From: Caballeronia sordidicola
GTDB lineage: Bacteria > Pseudomonadota > Gammaproteobacteria > Burkholderiales > Burkholderiaceae
NCBI RefSeq assembly: GCF_000729995.1
Contig: NZ_JNFG01000033.1
Location: 1 to 64,000 of the forward strand
Length of the DNA: 64,000 nt
Direction: 5' to 3'
In this document: one piece after another, positions 35,046-44,560 of the stretch
Numbering within the stretch: the first letter of the stretch is position 1
How the letters are laid out: every line of letters starts with the position of its first letter
The notes under the pieces: generated by a model
Told to the model about the DNA's origin: nothing
Databases searched by the model: none
What the model saw: the letters and a program-made list of their open reading frames with translations, nothing else
Translations under genes and position numbers: made by a program

Positions 35046-35264
35046 GGCTTGAGCGCGAGGAGCGCGTTATTTTTGGCGCGAAGATTTCCGGCCGGGGCGG
35101 CTACGCGCTCCGGCCGGTCTATTAATCTGGACGCCGGTCAGGAAAACTCCGGCGGTCCAAGGCAGTCACGGTTTTCACCAGTCAGGTTAGCTCGGGATAC
35201 CCGGCAAACAGCGGCAAGCAAATGGGCTAACCCGGGGCCAACCGGCCTCTGGGATTGGTGAAGA

Positions 35265-35540
35265 TTAGCGACGATTGATCAACAATCCAACGACGACGCC
35301 CAGACCTGCAGCAATCCCGATTGATGCCCATGGGCGTTCGTGAACGAAGTCGTCGGTAGCACGAGCAGCTTTCTTGCCTTTTTCGATCACCACGACTTGC
35401 ACGTCGGCGGCCTTCTCCTTCGCTTGTTTCAAGCGGGTCAGAGCGGTCTCGCGCAACTCGGATGCACGCTCGCCCGTGGCGCTTGCGGCCTGTTTCAACA
35501 GGTCTTCAGCGTCTGCGAGAACGGTTTTGATATCCGACAT
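35265..35540 (-). CDS. DUF883 protein (YqjD/ElaB type)
   Basis: 91 residues. It consists of an amphipathic helical region (LADAEDLLKQAASATGERASELRETALTRL) and a C-terminal glycine-zipper membrane anchor (RPWASIGIAAGLGVVVGLLINRR end). E. coli YqjD and ElaB are tail-anchored proteins that bind ribosomes in stationary phase. ATG 35540 is chosen because AAGGAGCG lies just upstream; a longer frame to 35633 would translate through that site. Confidence 0.85.
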   Translation of the reverse strand: MSDIKTVLADAEDLLKQAASATGERASELRETALTRLKQAKEKAADVQVVVIEKGKKAARATDDFVHERPWASIGIAAGLGVVVGLLINRR

Positions 35541-36080
35541 GAATCGCTCCTTATTGATTTCTGACATTGATGGCTCCACACAGGTGAGGCAACGCCAATC
35601 GTACCAAAGAAGCGCTCGTTTATTGGCGTCCATCCGGCCCCTGGATCAAACCATGCAGGTTTTGTTCCTGCTGTCACAAAGCTTGTCACGGGACCGTCAA
35701 AAAGGGAATCGCACCAGCGCGTAGGAGCGGCCATTAAATGCACGTCGCACACATTGGTGCAGGGAATGACGCCACTCCGGCCGGCGAAAATTTCCGTCAA
35801 ACCCGAAAAATTACAAAAACGCATGACGATGTGACGGAAAGTTTGTTCGTTGTGCAGGTCTAGTCCCTTATGCTTTGACTTTTTGCCGGGCCTGACGCGT
35901 CGGGACGACCCCGATCGGTCTGGCTGAGCCGGACGAAGTCGGGACCAAATCGGGACGAATCCCGGGCCAACTCCCGGGCCGAAACCCGCCGGACAAGACC
36001 CAGATACCTGCAACCAACCTGTACCAGACCTGCGCCGTGTGACGAACAACACGGCGCATCACTTCGAGGAGAGACACATC
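35541..36080. other. 540-bp intergenic region before the peroxiredoxin
   Basis: No gene is supported. It contains a spaced inverted repeat (35791-35840, separate entry) and a run of CGGGAC/CCCGGG-rich short repeats (about 35900-35990), including CCCGGGCC-AACT-CCCGGGCC. Divergent promoters for the DUF883 and peroxiredoxin genes must lie here. Confidence 0.5.
35791..35840. promoter_or_regulatory. Spaced 9-bp inverted repeat upstream of peroxiredoxin
   Basis: TTTCCGTCA (35791-35799) and TGACGGAAA (35832-35840) are exact reverse complements 41 bp apart centre to centre, close to four helical turns. The intervening AT-rich DNA stands out. The layout suggests a two-site regulator or loop; the factor is unknown. 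Confidence 0.4.
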
Positions 36081-36719
36081 ATGAGCTTGCGTCTAGGCGA
36101 CACGGCGCCCGATTTCGAACAGGATTCCAGCGTTGGCCGTATCAAGTTTCACGAATGGCTAGGCGACAGCTGGGGCGTGCTGTTTTCACATCCGGCAAAT
36201 TTCACGCCTGTCTGCACCACGGAACTCGGCCTGACCGCGAAGCTCGCGGGCGAGTTCGAGAAACGTAATGTGAAGGCAATTGCGTTGTCGGTTGATAACG
36301 TGGAGTCGCACAAGGAGTGGATCAAGGACATCAACGAAACGCAGGCCGCGAGTGTCGGTTTTCCGATCCTGGCCGATGGCGACCGGAAGGTGTCCGAGCT
36401 CTACGACATGATTCATCCGAACGCGAATGCCACGTTGACCGTGCGCTCGCTTTTTGTCATCGATCCAAAGAAGAAGGTTCGCCTGACCATTACGTACCCG
36501 GCGAGCACCGGCCGGAACTTCGATGAAGTCCTGCGCGTGATCGATTCCCTGCAACTGACCGACAGCCATTCGGTCGCAACGCCCGGTAACTGGAAGCAGG
36601 GCGACGATGTGATCATCGTGCCGTCGCTGCAAGACCCGGAGGAGATCAAGCGCAAATTTCCGAAGGGCTACAAGGCAGTGCGCCCGTACCTGCGCTTCAC
36701 GCCGCAGCCGGACAAGTAA
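36081..36719 (+). CDS. 1-Cys peroxiredoxin (Prx6 family)
   Basis: 212 residues. The peroxidatic cysteine is C45 in FTPVCTTELG, and there is no second Cys in the chain, so a resolving thiol must be external. The long C-terminal domain with KFPKGYKAVRPYLRFTPQP is typical of the Prx6 group. It reduces peroxides in the cytosol. GGAGAG lies about ten bases before ATG 36081; the frame back to 36039 is not used. Confidence 0.93.
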   Translation: MSLRLGDTAPDFEQDSSVGRIKFHEWLGDSWGVLFSHPANFTPVCTTELGLTAKLAGEFEKRNVKAIALSVDNVESHKEWIKDINETQAASVGFPILADGDRKVSELYDMIHPNANATLTVRSLFVIDPKKKVRLTITYPASTGRNFDEVLRVIDSLQLTDSHSVATPGNWKQGDDVIIVPSLQDPEEIKRKFPKGYKAVRPYLRFTPQPDK

Positions 36720-36759
36720 GCGCTGGCCGGAACTAGCAGCAAGGAGCAAGTAAAAATGC

Positions 36760-36792
36760 AAAAAGCCAACGCATGAAACGCGTTGGCTTTTT
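36760..36792. terminator. Bidirectional terminator between peroxiredoxin and gcdH
   Basis: AAAAAGCCAACGC and GCGTTGGCTTTTT pair perfectly across a seven-base loop. T-runs occur in both orientations, serving the converging peroxiredoxin and gcdH transcripts. Confidence 0.9.
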
Positions 36793-36833
36793 GCTTTCCG
36801 GGCAACCCGCAGAGAATCCCGATTCAACGAACC

Positions 36834-38024
36834 TCAGAAAAACGCCTGAATCCCCGTCTGAGCGCGTCCGAGGATCAGCGCGTGGATGTCGTGTGTGCCT
36901 TCATACGTGTTCACCACTTCCAGATTCACCAAATGGCGCGCCACGCCAAATTCGTCCGAAATACCGTTGCCGCCGAGCATGTCGCGCGCCAGTCGCGCGA
37001 TATCAAGCGCCTTGCCGCACGAATTGCGTTTCATGATCGACGTGATTTCGACGGCCGCCGTGCCTTCGTCCTTCATGCGGCCCAGACGCAGAACGCCTTG
37101 CAGCCCAAGGGTGATTTCCGTTTGCATATCGGCAAGTTTCTTTTGAATCAACTGGTTGGCTGCAAGCGGCCGGCCGAATTGCTTGCGATCCAGCGTGTAT
37201 TGCCGTGCCATGTGCCAGCATGCTTCGGCTGCACCGAGCGCGCCCCAGGCAATACCGTAGCGCGCCGAATTCAGGCAGGTGAACGGGCCTTTGAGGCCGC
37301 TCACGTTCGGCATCAGGTTTTCTTCCGGGACGAAGACCTCGTCCATCACGATCTCACCGGTAATCGATGCCCGCAAGCCAACCTTGCCGTGAATGGCCGG
37401 TGCGCTCAAGCCCTTCCAGCCTTTTTCCAGGATGAAACCGCGAATCAGATCGCGGCCTTCCTCTTCCAGCTTTGCCCACACGACGAACACATCGGCGATG
37501 GGTGAATTCGAGATCCACATTTTCTGGCCGGAGATCGAAAACCCGCCGTCCACCTTTTTGGCGCGCGTTGTCATGCTGGCCGGGTCGGAACCGGCGTTCG
37601 GCTCGGTGAGCCCGAAACAGCCGATCCACTCGCCCGTCGCCAGCTTCGGCAGATATTTTTGCTTTTGCGCTTCGGTGCCGAATGCGTTGATCGGCACCAT
37701 GACGAGCGACGATTGCACTGACATCATCGACCGGTAGCCCGAATCCACGCGTTCAACTTCGCGAGCGATCAGGCCATAGCTGACGTAGTTGAGGCCGGGA
37801 CCGCCGTACTCTTCGGGAATGGTGGGTCCGAGCAGGCCGAGTTCGCCCATCTCACGGAAGATCGCCACGTCCGTGTGTTCGTTGCGGAACGCGTCGAGCA
37901 CGCGCGGCTGCAACTTGTCCTGCGCGTAAGCGTACGCGGCGTCGCGGATCATGCGTTCTTCGTCGCTGAGTTGCTGGTCGAGCAGCAACGGATCTTCCCA
38001 GCTAAAACGGGCGTCATCGGCCAT
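36834..38024 (-). CDS. gcdH: Glutaryl-CoA dehydrogenase
   Basis: 396 residues. Acyl-CoA dehydrogenase fold with [23 protein letters not shown] at the N-terminus, [17 protein letters not shown] and the catalytic Glu in [21 protein letters not shown] are diagnostic of GcdH, which oxidises and decarboxylates glutaryl-CoA to crotonyl-CoA in lysine and aromatic catabolism. ATG 38024 has AGGAGA upstream; the frame to 38120 crosses the operator. It is divergent from an IclR regulator. Confidence 0.93.
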   Translation of the reverse strand: MADDARFSWEDPLLLDQQLSDEERMIRDAAYAYAQDKLQPRVLDAFRNEHTDVAIFREMGELGLLGPTIPEEYGGPGLNYVSYGLIAREVERVDSGYRSMMSVQSSLVMVPINAFGTEAQKQKYLPKLATGEWIGCFGLTEPNAGSDPASMTTRAKKVDGGFSISGQKMWISNSPIADVFVVWAKLEEEGRDLIRGFILEKGWKGLSAPAIHGKVGLRASITGEIVMDEVFVPEENLMPNVSGLKGPFTCLNSARYGIAWGALGAAEACWHMARQYTLDRKQFGRPLAANQLIQKKLADMQTEITLGLQGVLRLGRMKDEGTAAVEITSIMKRNSCGKALDIARLARDMLGGNGISDEFGVARHLVNLEVVNTYEGTHDIHALILGRAQTGIQAFF

Positions 38025-38062
38025 GTTGTATCTCCTGTTTCCTCTGTTCCTGATCTTAGGAC

Positions 38063-38091
38063 TTGACTGATGTTCCGCTAAGCGGAACAAT
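38063..38091 (+). promoter_or_regulatory. Promoter with embedded IclR operator between gcdH and its regulator
   Basis: TTGACT (38063-38068), a 17-bp spacer and AACAAT (38086-38091) make a + strand promoter. The spacer carries TGTTCCGCT-A-AGCGGAACA (38071-38089), a 19-bp palindrome with perfect nine-base arms. A regulator bound there would occlude the promoter, so autorepression by the adjacent IclR protein, and control of divergent gcdH, is likely. Confidence 0.7.
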
Positions 38092-38123
38092 GTTTTGCAA
38101 ATAAGAACCGAGTCTAGCATCCG

Positions 38124-38948
38124 ATGCCAATAACTTCCATCCGAAATTCCGAGCCTTCGAAGCCTTCCGAAACTCCCGATTCATCAGAAGGAATCGATGA
38201 GCGCAAGTTTGTCGTCGCGCTGGCGCGTGGCCTGGAGATGCTGCGAGCGTTTCGTCCGGGCGAGACCTTGCTGGGCAATCGTGATTTCGTCGATAGAACC
38301 GGCCTGCCCAAAGCCACCGTCAACCGCCTTGCCTACACGCTGACCACGCTCGGTTATCTCCGTTTTGACGAACCGGCCGGCAAATACGCGCTCGACACAG
38401 GCGTGTTGTCGCTGGGATTCGCTTTGCTGGCAGGCGCCGATGCGCTCGAACTCGCGCGTCCGCACATGCGGGTTCTCGCACGGGAAATTGGGGCGGCGGT
38501 GTCGTTGGGATGCCGCGACGGGCTCGACATGATCTATCTGGAAACCATCCGCAGCGAGACGGCGCTGACGCTAGGCCTTGCTCCCGGCTCACGGCTGTCC
38601 ATGCTGACCAGCTCAATGGGCCGCGCGTATCTGGCGGTGCAGAAACCGGACCAGCGGGCGGCTTTGCTCGAAGAACTCGGCGCGGCGGCGGTGAAAAATG
38701 GTGAAGACGGCGCGCGGCTCGTGAAGGCGGCGCAAGAGGCTATCGACGATTACGCCCGCGATGGCTGCTGTTATTCGTTTCGTGACTGGCATGCCGACGT
38801 GAACGCAATCGCGGCGCCGTTACGCGATATCCGCAACGGGCGATGGCTGGTGCTGAGCAGCAGCGGCCCGGCATCATCAATGGATGAAGCCTATTTCCGC
38901 AATATTGTTGCGCCCAAGCTACGGACGCTGGCGGCGCGACTGGCGTGA
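38124..38948 (+). CDS. IclR-family regulator divergent from gcdH
   Basis: 274 residues. Winged HTH at about 28-90 ([33 protein letters not shown]) and an IclR effector domain beyond residue 105 ([24 protein letters not shown]). By position it controls glutarate/lysine or aromatic degradation through gcdH; a similar gcdH-IclR pair is common in Burkholderiaceae. It starts 33 bp after the palindromic operator. Confidence 0.9.
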   Translation: MPITSIRNSEPSKPSETPDSSEGIDERKFVVALARGLEMLRAFRPGETLLGNRDFVDRTGLPKATVNRLAYTLTTLGYLRFDEPAGKYALDTGVLSLGFALLAGADALELARPHMRVLAREIGAAVSLGCRDGLDMIYLETIRSETALTLGLAPGSRLSMLTSSMGRAYLAVQKPDQRAALLEELGAAAVKNGEDGARLVKAAQEAIDDYARDGCCYSFRDWHADVNAIAAPLRDIRNGRWLVLSSSGPASSMDEAYFRNIVAPKLRTLAARLA

Positions 38949-39089
38949 AAGAACGCTGATTGAGCCCGGATAAAGCCGCTTAATAGTGAAATCGAGCCGA
39001 AATCGGTCAAAAAGTGATTTAGAAATAACATCCCAAAAACACGGCTCTTAGAACATAATTCGATGAAACAGCCGCAGGGAGACTAAAAA

Positions 39090-39587
39090 ATGACCGGGTT
39101 CTCGCTGGACGCAACGGATTGCCGTATTTTGTCGGTGCTGCAAGAAGATGGTCGCATCAGCAACCTTGATCTGGCTGAGCGGATTTCGCTATCGCCGTCA
39201 GCGTGTCTGCGCCGCATGCGGCTGCTCGAGGAAGAAGGGGTGATCGCGAGCTATCGCGCGTGCCTGGACCGGGAGCGGCTAGGCGTGGAACTGGAGGCGT
39301 TCGTCCATGTTTCCATGCGCAACGACCAGGAAAACTGGCACGAGAAATTCGCGGCCGCCGTGCGGGAATGGCCGGAAGTGGTGGGTGCGTTTGTGGTGAC
39401 CGGCGACACCCACTACGTGCTGCGCGTGCTTGCATACAATCTCAAGCACTACTCCGACTTCATCCTCAGCAAGCTTTACAAGGCGCCGGGTGTGATCGAT
39501 ATCCGCTCGAACATCGTGCTTCAGACCATGAAGGACGAAGCGGGCGTACCGGTCGCCCTGATCGACCGAACCGGTAGCGTGTCTTAA
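39090..39587 (+). CDS. Lrp/AsnC-family transcriptional regulator
   Basis: 165 residues. N-terminal HTH (DATDCRILSVLQEDGRISNLDLAERISLSPSACLRRMRLLE) and a C-terminal RAM/AsnC ligand-binding domain (about 72-150, VVGAFVVTGDTHYVLRVLAYN). These regulators sense amino acids and act as octamers. GGGAG is upstream of the ATG. The upstream 140 bp is AT-rich. No target gene is adjacent on the same strand, so its regulon is not evident. Confidence 0.92.
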   Translation: MTGFSLDATDCRILSVLQEDGRISNLDLAERISLSPSACLRRMRLLEEEGVIASYRACLDRERLGVELEAFVHVSMRNDQENWHEKFAAAVREWPEVVGAFVVTGDTHYVLRVLAYNLKHYSDFILSKLYKAPGVIDIRSNIVLQTMKDEAGVPVALIDRTGSVS

Positions 39588-39617
39588 CCCAAGCGCGTGA
39601 CAAGTCGGACAAGCCCG

Positions 39618-40127
39618 TCACAGCGATCCAAGTCCATGAAATTGCCCCGCCTGAAACACCAGCGGGGCAATTTCCGCTGCATTCTCGTGCACGCCGCATC
39701 GCTCCACCTGACCCACGAAGATCACGTGATCGCCTTCCTGATAACGGCTACGGTTGTGGCATTCGAACCACGCGAGCGCACCGTCGAGCACCGGCATGCC
39801 GGTGTCGCCCGCGGCATGTGACACCCCGGCAAAACGGTCACCCTTGACCGTCGCAAAGCGTTTGCAAAGATCGACTTGCGTCGATGCGAGCACGTTGATG
39901 ACGTAGTGGCTATTGGCCTGGAATACGGACATCGACGCGGATTTGGTCGCGAGGCTCCACAGCACGAGCGGCGGATCGAGCGAAACAGAGTTGAACGAAC
40001 TGGCGGTAATGCCGATCAACTGGCCGGACTCGGCGCGCGTGGTGATGACGGTGACGCCGGTGGCAAACTGGCTAAGTGCGTCGCGGAAAGAGCTGGCGTC
40101 GAAATTCGGTGGATTAGCGCGTTTCAT
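39618..40127 (-). CDS. Flavin reductase family protein
   Basis: 169 residues, a flavin-reductase-like FMN-binding fold. FRDALSQFATGVTVITTR, GITASSFNSVSLDPPLVLWSL and the C-terminal DHVIFVGQVER signature are classic for HpaC/NtaB reductases, which supply reduced flavin to two-component monooxygenases. No partner monooxygenase is present nearby, so it may serve a distant enzyme. It is convergent with the Lrp gene. Confidence 0.87.
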   Translation of the reverse strand: MKRANPPNFDASSFRDALSQFATGVTVITTRAESGQLIGITASSFNSVSLDPPLVLWSLATKSASMSVFQANSHYVINVLASTQVDLCKRFATVKGDRFAGVSHAAGDTGMPVLDGALAWFECHNRSRYQEGDHVIFVGQVERCGVHENAAEIAPLVFQAGQFHGLGSL

Positions 40128-40382
40128 CGGGATGGGTTCAGGTTCGACGGTATCGGCGAAATCCAGGCGGCATAAATTAGCGATACAAGAAGCCGGATGA
40201 AGTTTTCGAAGTCATCGGAAGATAGGCGATTGTTACGATTCTATCGGAATCGGCCCGTTCGCCTCTGTGCTAAAGGCCGTACAGGCAACGCGGACAACCG
40301 AAAACCAGTAAGCTGGAAGGGTTGATTCACACGCTTCCGCACGCATTTGACAGGTCTCGCGGAACACGAACCAGGAGCCAGC

Positions 40383-40943
40383 ATGACGCAACATGACGAG
40401 CAGGCAAAGCGCGAAACGGCCACCATTGGCGGCGGGTGCTTTTGGTGTACCGAAGCGGTTTTTTTAGGCGTTGAAGGCGTGCTGTCGGTGGAATCGGGTT
40501 ATGCCGGCGGCCAAAAGAAGGACCCAACGTACGAGCAGGTCTGCGACGGCACGACCGGGCACGCCGAAGTCATCAAGGTGGAATTCGATCCGGCGGTGAT
40601 CGGGTATCGCAACGTGCTGGAGATTTTCTTTGCGACCCACGATCCGACGCAACTCAACCGGCAAGGCAATGACGTTGGCACGCAGTACCGGTCGTCGATC
40701 TTCACGCACTCCGATGAACAGCGAAAGATCGCGCTGGAAGTGATCGATGAATTGCAGAAAGAAGGCGTCTTCGACGGCAAGATCGTCACCGAAGTCACGC
40801 CGCTGAACGGAAATTATTTTCCGGCCGAGGACTATCACCAGAACTACTTCGAGCAGCATCCGAATCAGGGATATTGCGCGTTCGTGGTCGCGCCAAAGGT
40901 GGCGAAGTTCAGGCAGAAGTTCGCGCATCGGCTGAAACGCTGA
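40383..40943 (+). CDS. msrA: Peptide methionine sulfoxide reductase MsrA
   Basis: 186 residues. The catalytic site GGGCFWCTEAVF has the nucleophile at C19; C22 follows. It repairs methionine-S-sulfoxide with thioredoxin. YHQNYFEQHPNQGYCAFVVAPK carries a C-terminal Cys that may resolve the disulfide. CAGGAGCC precedes ATG 40383; the frame back to 40347 is not used. Confidence 0.95.
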   Translation: MTQHDEQAKRETATIGGGCFWCTEAVFLGVEGVLSVESGYAGGQKKDPTYEQVCDGTTGHAEVIKVEFDPAVIGYRNVLEIFFATHDPTQLNRQGNDVGTQYRSSIFTHSDEQRKIALEVIDELQKEGVFDGKIVTEVTPLNGNYFPAEDYHQNYFEQHPNQGYCAFVVAPKVAKFRQKFAHRLKR

Positions 40944-40969
40944 GGGCTTGAACGGCATATAAGGCAAGA

Positions 40970-40999
40970 CGGGCTTCGCGAAATCGAAGCCCGTTTTTT
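40970..40999 (+). terminator. Terminator of msrA
   Basis: CGGGCTTCG, six-base loop, CGAAGCCCG, followed by six T. The last T residues overlap the stop codon of the convergent DUF72 gene. Confidence 0.9.
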
Positions 41000-42068
41000 A
41001 TTCCCGCGGCATCCCTGCCGCCAGATACTGCGCGATCTTGAAACACGTTAGCGGCGCCGAACCCTCCGCCTTGTTGTTCACCGCGATCACCACCGGCTGC
41101 CCTGCGAGCGCGTAGCGCAGCGCGAGTTCGGCGAGTGCTTCGTGCGTGTCGGGGTCTTCATCAACGAGTTTATCGAACGGTTCGTACTTCGCTTTCGCCT
41201 GCTCGTATTTGAAGCCGCCGTGCAGACTCCAGCGCACGATCAGCGGCCCCAGTCCACCTTCATCCAATAGCGCGAGCGCCTTAGCCTGACGCCGGGGATC
41301 GGGCATGCGTGCATGAATGCCGATGCAATATCGCACCTTCGCATCACGCAGCACGCGGATAAACCGCGGCGTCAGCATGATGGCGTCACGCAATTCCACC
41401 GCGTAGCAACTTTCACCCGGCAGCGATGGCAATGCGTTGAGAAACACGGACAGGCGCTCGAGGAACGCGGTTGGATCGACGATCAGCGCGTCCGGCAACG
41501 GCGGAATCTGGAACACGAGCGCGCCGGCTTTTTCACCCAGGCCGGCCATGCACGGCTGGACGAATTCATCGATGGCGATGCGCACGTTCAGGAACGCGGG
41601 GTTATCGCCGGCGGGTGCGCCTTTGTCGCCGCGGACGGTGGCATCGGTGACGGAAGCCGGCGCTTTCACGATGAAGCGGAAATGGGCCGGCACCTGGTTC
41701 GCGTAGCGCGCATAGTCCGCCACCGATAATGGCCCGTAGAACGAACGGTCTATCGATACACAGCGCAGCAGCGGATGCGCGCCGAGCGCGTTGAGGCCAT
41801 CGCGGGAAAGCTTCGCGGACGAGTATTCGTCGCCATAGACGATGTCGCGCCAGCCGGGAAACGACCACGTCGACGGGCCAATATGAACGGTGTCGGGGAG
41901 ACGGAGAGCTAACGCGTGATGGTCGGGCACGGCGAGTGCGGGCAAGACGCCGCCACGTGATTTTGCTTTTGGGAGAGACTCGGTCGCCGCTTTGCTCGTC
42001 TGTGTTGCCGGCTCTTCCACCGCCCCGAACAGGTCGACCTGCAACACGGATTGTGCGTGCAGTTCCAC
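40998..42068 (-). CDS. DUF72 (YecE-like) protein
   Basis: 356 residues. A TIM-barrel-like DUF72 domain is recognisable from HIGPSTWSFPGWRDIVYG, FRFIVKAPASVTD, CYAVELRDAIML and the C-terminal GQPVVIAVNNKAEGSAP. Function is unknown; the fold resembles xylose-isomerase-like barrels. An N-terminal extension of about 45 residues precedes the domain. The stop overlaps the T-tract of the msrA terminator. cfa lies 60 bp upstream. Confidence 0.85.
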   Translation of the reverse strand: MELHAQSVLQVDLFGAVEEPATQTSKAATESLPKAKSRGGVLPALAVPDHHALALRLPDTVHIGPSTWSFPGWRDIVYGDEYSSAKLSRDGLNALGAHPLLRCVSIDRSFYGPLSVADYARYANQVPAHFRFIVKAPASVTDATVRGDKGAPAGDNPAFLNVRIAIDEFVQPCMAGLGEKAGALVFQIPPLPDALIVDPTAFLERLSVFLNALPSLPGESCYAVELRDAIMLTPRFIRVLRDAKVRYCIGIHARMPDPRRQAKALALLDEGGLGPLIVRWSLHGGFKYEQAKAKYEPFDKLVDEDPDTHEALAELALRYALAGQPVVIAVNNKAEGSAPLTCFKIAQYLAAGMPRE

Positions 42069-42130
42069 GCCCGCATCCAGTTCGTCACTGGATGCGGGTT
42101 CATCGGAAGCGGGCAGGTCAGGCGTTGAAC

Positions 42131-43345
42131 TCAGAGCGATTTATCGTAGATATACCGGCGCGACCACGGCAGCGTTTTCGCGCTTCGACCGGCCTTGCGG
42201 CAGACAATTTGATAAATGGACACGTCGTCGTTCTCGAATGCGTACGCACAACCCGCCAGATACACGCGCCAGATGCGGAATTTTTCATCGTCGACGAGCG
42301 CCTTTGCTTGCTCCGCCTTCGCCTCGAAATTTTCCGCCCAGAGGTCGAGCGTGCGCGCGTAATGACGGCGCAAGCTTTCCACGTCGACGGCTTCGAGGCC
42401 GCCTTCCTGCAGCGCCTGGAGCGCAAGCCCGATGTGCGGCAGTTCGCCGTCCGGGAACACGTACCGGTCGATGAACTCGCCGCCGCCCAACGCCGTCTCG
42501 CCGCTGTTGAAGTCGGTCGACGTGATGCCGTGGTTCATGGCAATGCCGTCGTCGACCAGCAGTTCGCGCACCTTGGTGAAGTAACCGGGCAGGTTCTTGC
42601 GGCCGACGTGCTCGAACATGCCGACGCTGGTGATCCGGTCGAACTGGCCTTGTATGTCGCGATAATCCTGCAGGCGGATCTCGATCTGACCTTCGAGTCC
42701 GGCGTCCTTCACGCGTTTCGTGGCGAGATCGAACTGGTTCTGCGAGAGCGTGACGCCCACGCATTTCGCACCGAATTTCTGCGCGGCGCGCAAGACGAGC
42801 GCACCCCAGCCGCAGCCGATGTCGAGCAGGCGCTGGCCCGGTTGCAACTGGATCTTCGTGAGGATGTGGTCGATCTTCTTGATCTGCGCGGTCGCGAGGT
42901 CTTCATCGCCGTTCTCGAAATATGCGCAGGAGTAGACCATGTTCTTGTCGAGCCACAGCTCGTAGAACTCGTTCGATACATCGTAGTGGTACTGAATGGC
43001 TTTCTTGTCCGACGCCTTCGAATGAGTGAAGTAGCGCCGCACGCGCGCCAGCTTGCTCGCGCCCGTGACAGTGTTCTTGGCCAGCCCGTAGCTGATATTG
43101 ATGATGTCCGACAGCTTGCCTTCGATGTCGATCTTGCCCTTCACATAGGCTTCACCGAGGTTGTCGAGACTCGGTTCGAGCAGATAGGGCAGGGCGGTCG
43201 CGCTCTTCACATGCAGCGTAACCTGCGGTGCCGCGAAACTTCCGAAGTCATGTTGCTGTCCATCCCACAGTACCAGCCGGGCGGGCAGGTTCGCCCGGTC
43301 CCGAATGTCCTGCACCCACTGCGTCAGCTTTTTCTCCCAAAACAT
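42131..43345 (-). CDS. cfa: Cyclopropane-fatty-acyl-phospholipid synthase
   Basis: 404 residues. The SAM-binding motif is LLDIGCGWGALVLRAAQ, preceded by KAIQYHYDVSNEFYELWLDKNMVYSCAYF and followed by SVGMFEHVG, all characteristic of Cfa. It methylenates membrane lipid double bonds, mostly in stationary phase or acid stress. GCGGAGAA lies before the ATG. The C-terminus is intact. Confidence 0.92.
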   Translation of the reverse strand: MFWEKKLTQWVQDIRDRANLPARLVLWDGQQHDFGSFAAPQVTLHVKSATALPYLLEPSLDNLGEAYVKGKIDIEGKLSDIINISYGLAKNTVTGASKLARVRRYFTHSKASDKKAIQYHYDVSNEFYELWLDKNMVYSCAYFENGDEDLATAQIKKIDHILTKIQLQPGQRLLDIGCGWGALVLRAAQKFGAKCVGVTLSQNQFDLATKRVKDAGLEGQIEIRLQDYRDIQGQFDRITSVGMFEHVGRKNLPGYFTKVRELLVDDGIAMNHGITSTDFNSGETALGGGEFIDRYVFPDGELPHIGLALQALQEGGLEAVDVESLRRHYARTLDLWAENFEAKAEQAKALVDDEKFRIWRVYLAGCAYAFENDDVSIYQIVCRKAGRSAKTLPWSRRYIYDKSL

Positions 43346-43551
43346 GCTCGTTCTCCGCGCTCAGATGAAAATGAAGCTAAACCGGGTCGATTGCACTGCA
43401 CGTTTTCCACATTGTTCGCGAGGCCTTGTCGCTTGCCCTTAGTCCGTTGCCCTTCCCCTCCCGGACACGCCGCAACGAGACGCGTTTTTAACGCGGGTCC
43501 AGTCAATGCGGGCTCACGAGGAACCCGGCGAAGGTCGAACTCTTGCTAAGG

Positions 43552-44208
43552 CTAAGGCGATAAGCGGACGATTTGCCATTGCTGGCCATTACCGCCAAGC
43601 GTAGGTGCAGCACGTTTATAGACGACACGGTCATGCAACCGTGACGGACGGCCCTGCCAGAATTCGATGGTGTCGGGAACGAGCCGGTAGCCGCCCCAAT
43701 GTGGCGGACGCGGCGGGTTGTCACCGTATTTTGCAATCAATTCGCGCTCGCGGGCCTCAAGCACCGCGCGGCTTTCGATCACTTCACTCTGCTCCGACGC
43801 CCACGCGCCTATTCGCGATCCAAGCGGGCGCGACGCGAAATACGCATCGCTATCTTCCGGACTTGTCTTGACGACGGAGCCCTCGATACGCACCTGGCGT
43901 TCGAGTTCAATCCAGTAAAACAGTAGGCTCGCGGCGGGGTTGCTCGCGAGTTCATGACCCTTGCGGCTGAGGTAATTCGTGAAAAAAACGAACCCTCGGT
44001 CGTCGACGCCCTTGATCAGTACGATGCGCGCTGAAGGGTGGCCACGCTCGTCGACGGTCGCGAGCGTCATGGTATTGGGTTCGGGTAATTGTGCGTCGAG
44101 CGCCTGCGCGAACCACGTTTCGAATTGTCGAATTGGATTGGGATCCACGTCGGATGTTTCCAACGATCCGACGGAATAATTCTTTCTAAGATCGGCGAGG
44201 GTCATCAT
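43552..44208 (-). CDS. pdxH: Pyridoxamine 5'-phosphate oxidase
   Basis: 218 residues. FMN enzyme that makes PLP. Recognisable segments are [34 protein letters not shown] and the C-terminal [24 protein letters not shown](V)VY, which is highly conserved. The start is a tandem ATGATG at 44208. It is divergent from tcdA across a 350-bp AT-rich spacer. Confidence 0.95.
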   Translation of the reverse strand: MMTLADLRKNYSVGSLETSDVDPNPIRQFETWFAQALDAQLPEPNTMTLATVDERGHPSARIVLIKGVDDRGFVFFTNYLSRKGHELASNPAASLLFYWIELERQVRIEGSVVKTSPEDSDAYFASRPLGSRIGAWASEQSEVIESRAVLEARERELIAKYGDNPPRPPHWGGYRLVPDTIEFWQGRPSRLHDRVVYKRAAPTLGGNGQQWQIVRLSP

Positions 44209-44560
44209 TTTTTATGCAAACGCTTCAATCGCATTAGTATAGCCAAGGTCTTCAAATTCTGCGCTTTACCGCCAATGTCCCTTTGATCTTCAATGATTTA
44301 GATCATGTTCCCGGGCGACAGAATTTGATGCAATTCGGCAGTTATTTTCATTTTGCTTTCAAAAAACTGGCCGATGATTTCTTACGTCCAATCTTCGATA
44401 AGGCAGAATACGCAATTCAGCGAATTCCTGCTGATCTCCGGTTCTATCGTTGCGATAGAGCGTCAGTGCGGACCGGTGCCGCGAGGCACTGTTGTCATGC
44501 TTTCTTGATGCCTTCTTGCTTTGTTTTTGCTTGTTTTGCCGACCCGCTGCCCACCTCATC
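44209..44560. other. AT-rich divergent intergenic region pdxH/tcdA
   Basis: About 350 bp, clearly more AT-rich than its surroundings. On the minus strand TATACT lies roughly 25 bp before pdxH. An inverted repeat TGATCT-N10-AGATCA is at 44284-44305. An open frame 44283-44564 has no family resemblance and is not called. Confidence 0.5.

Noticed and set aside
35900-35990. CGGGAC/CCCGGG-rich short repeats as a mobile or REP element
   Set aside because: Units are irregular and not seen elsewhere in the window.
41936-43549. 537-codon open frame antisense to DUF72 and cfa
   Set aside because: Shadow of two clearly recognised genes; His/Arg/Val composition typical of antisense frames.
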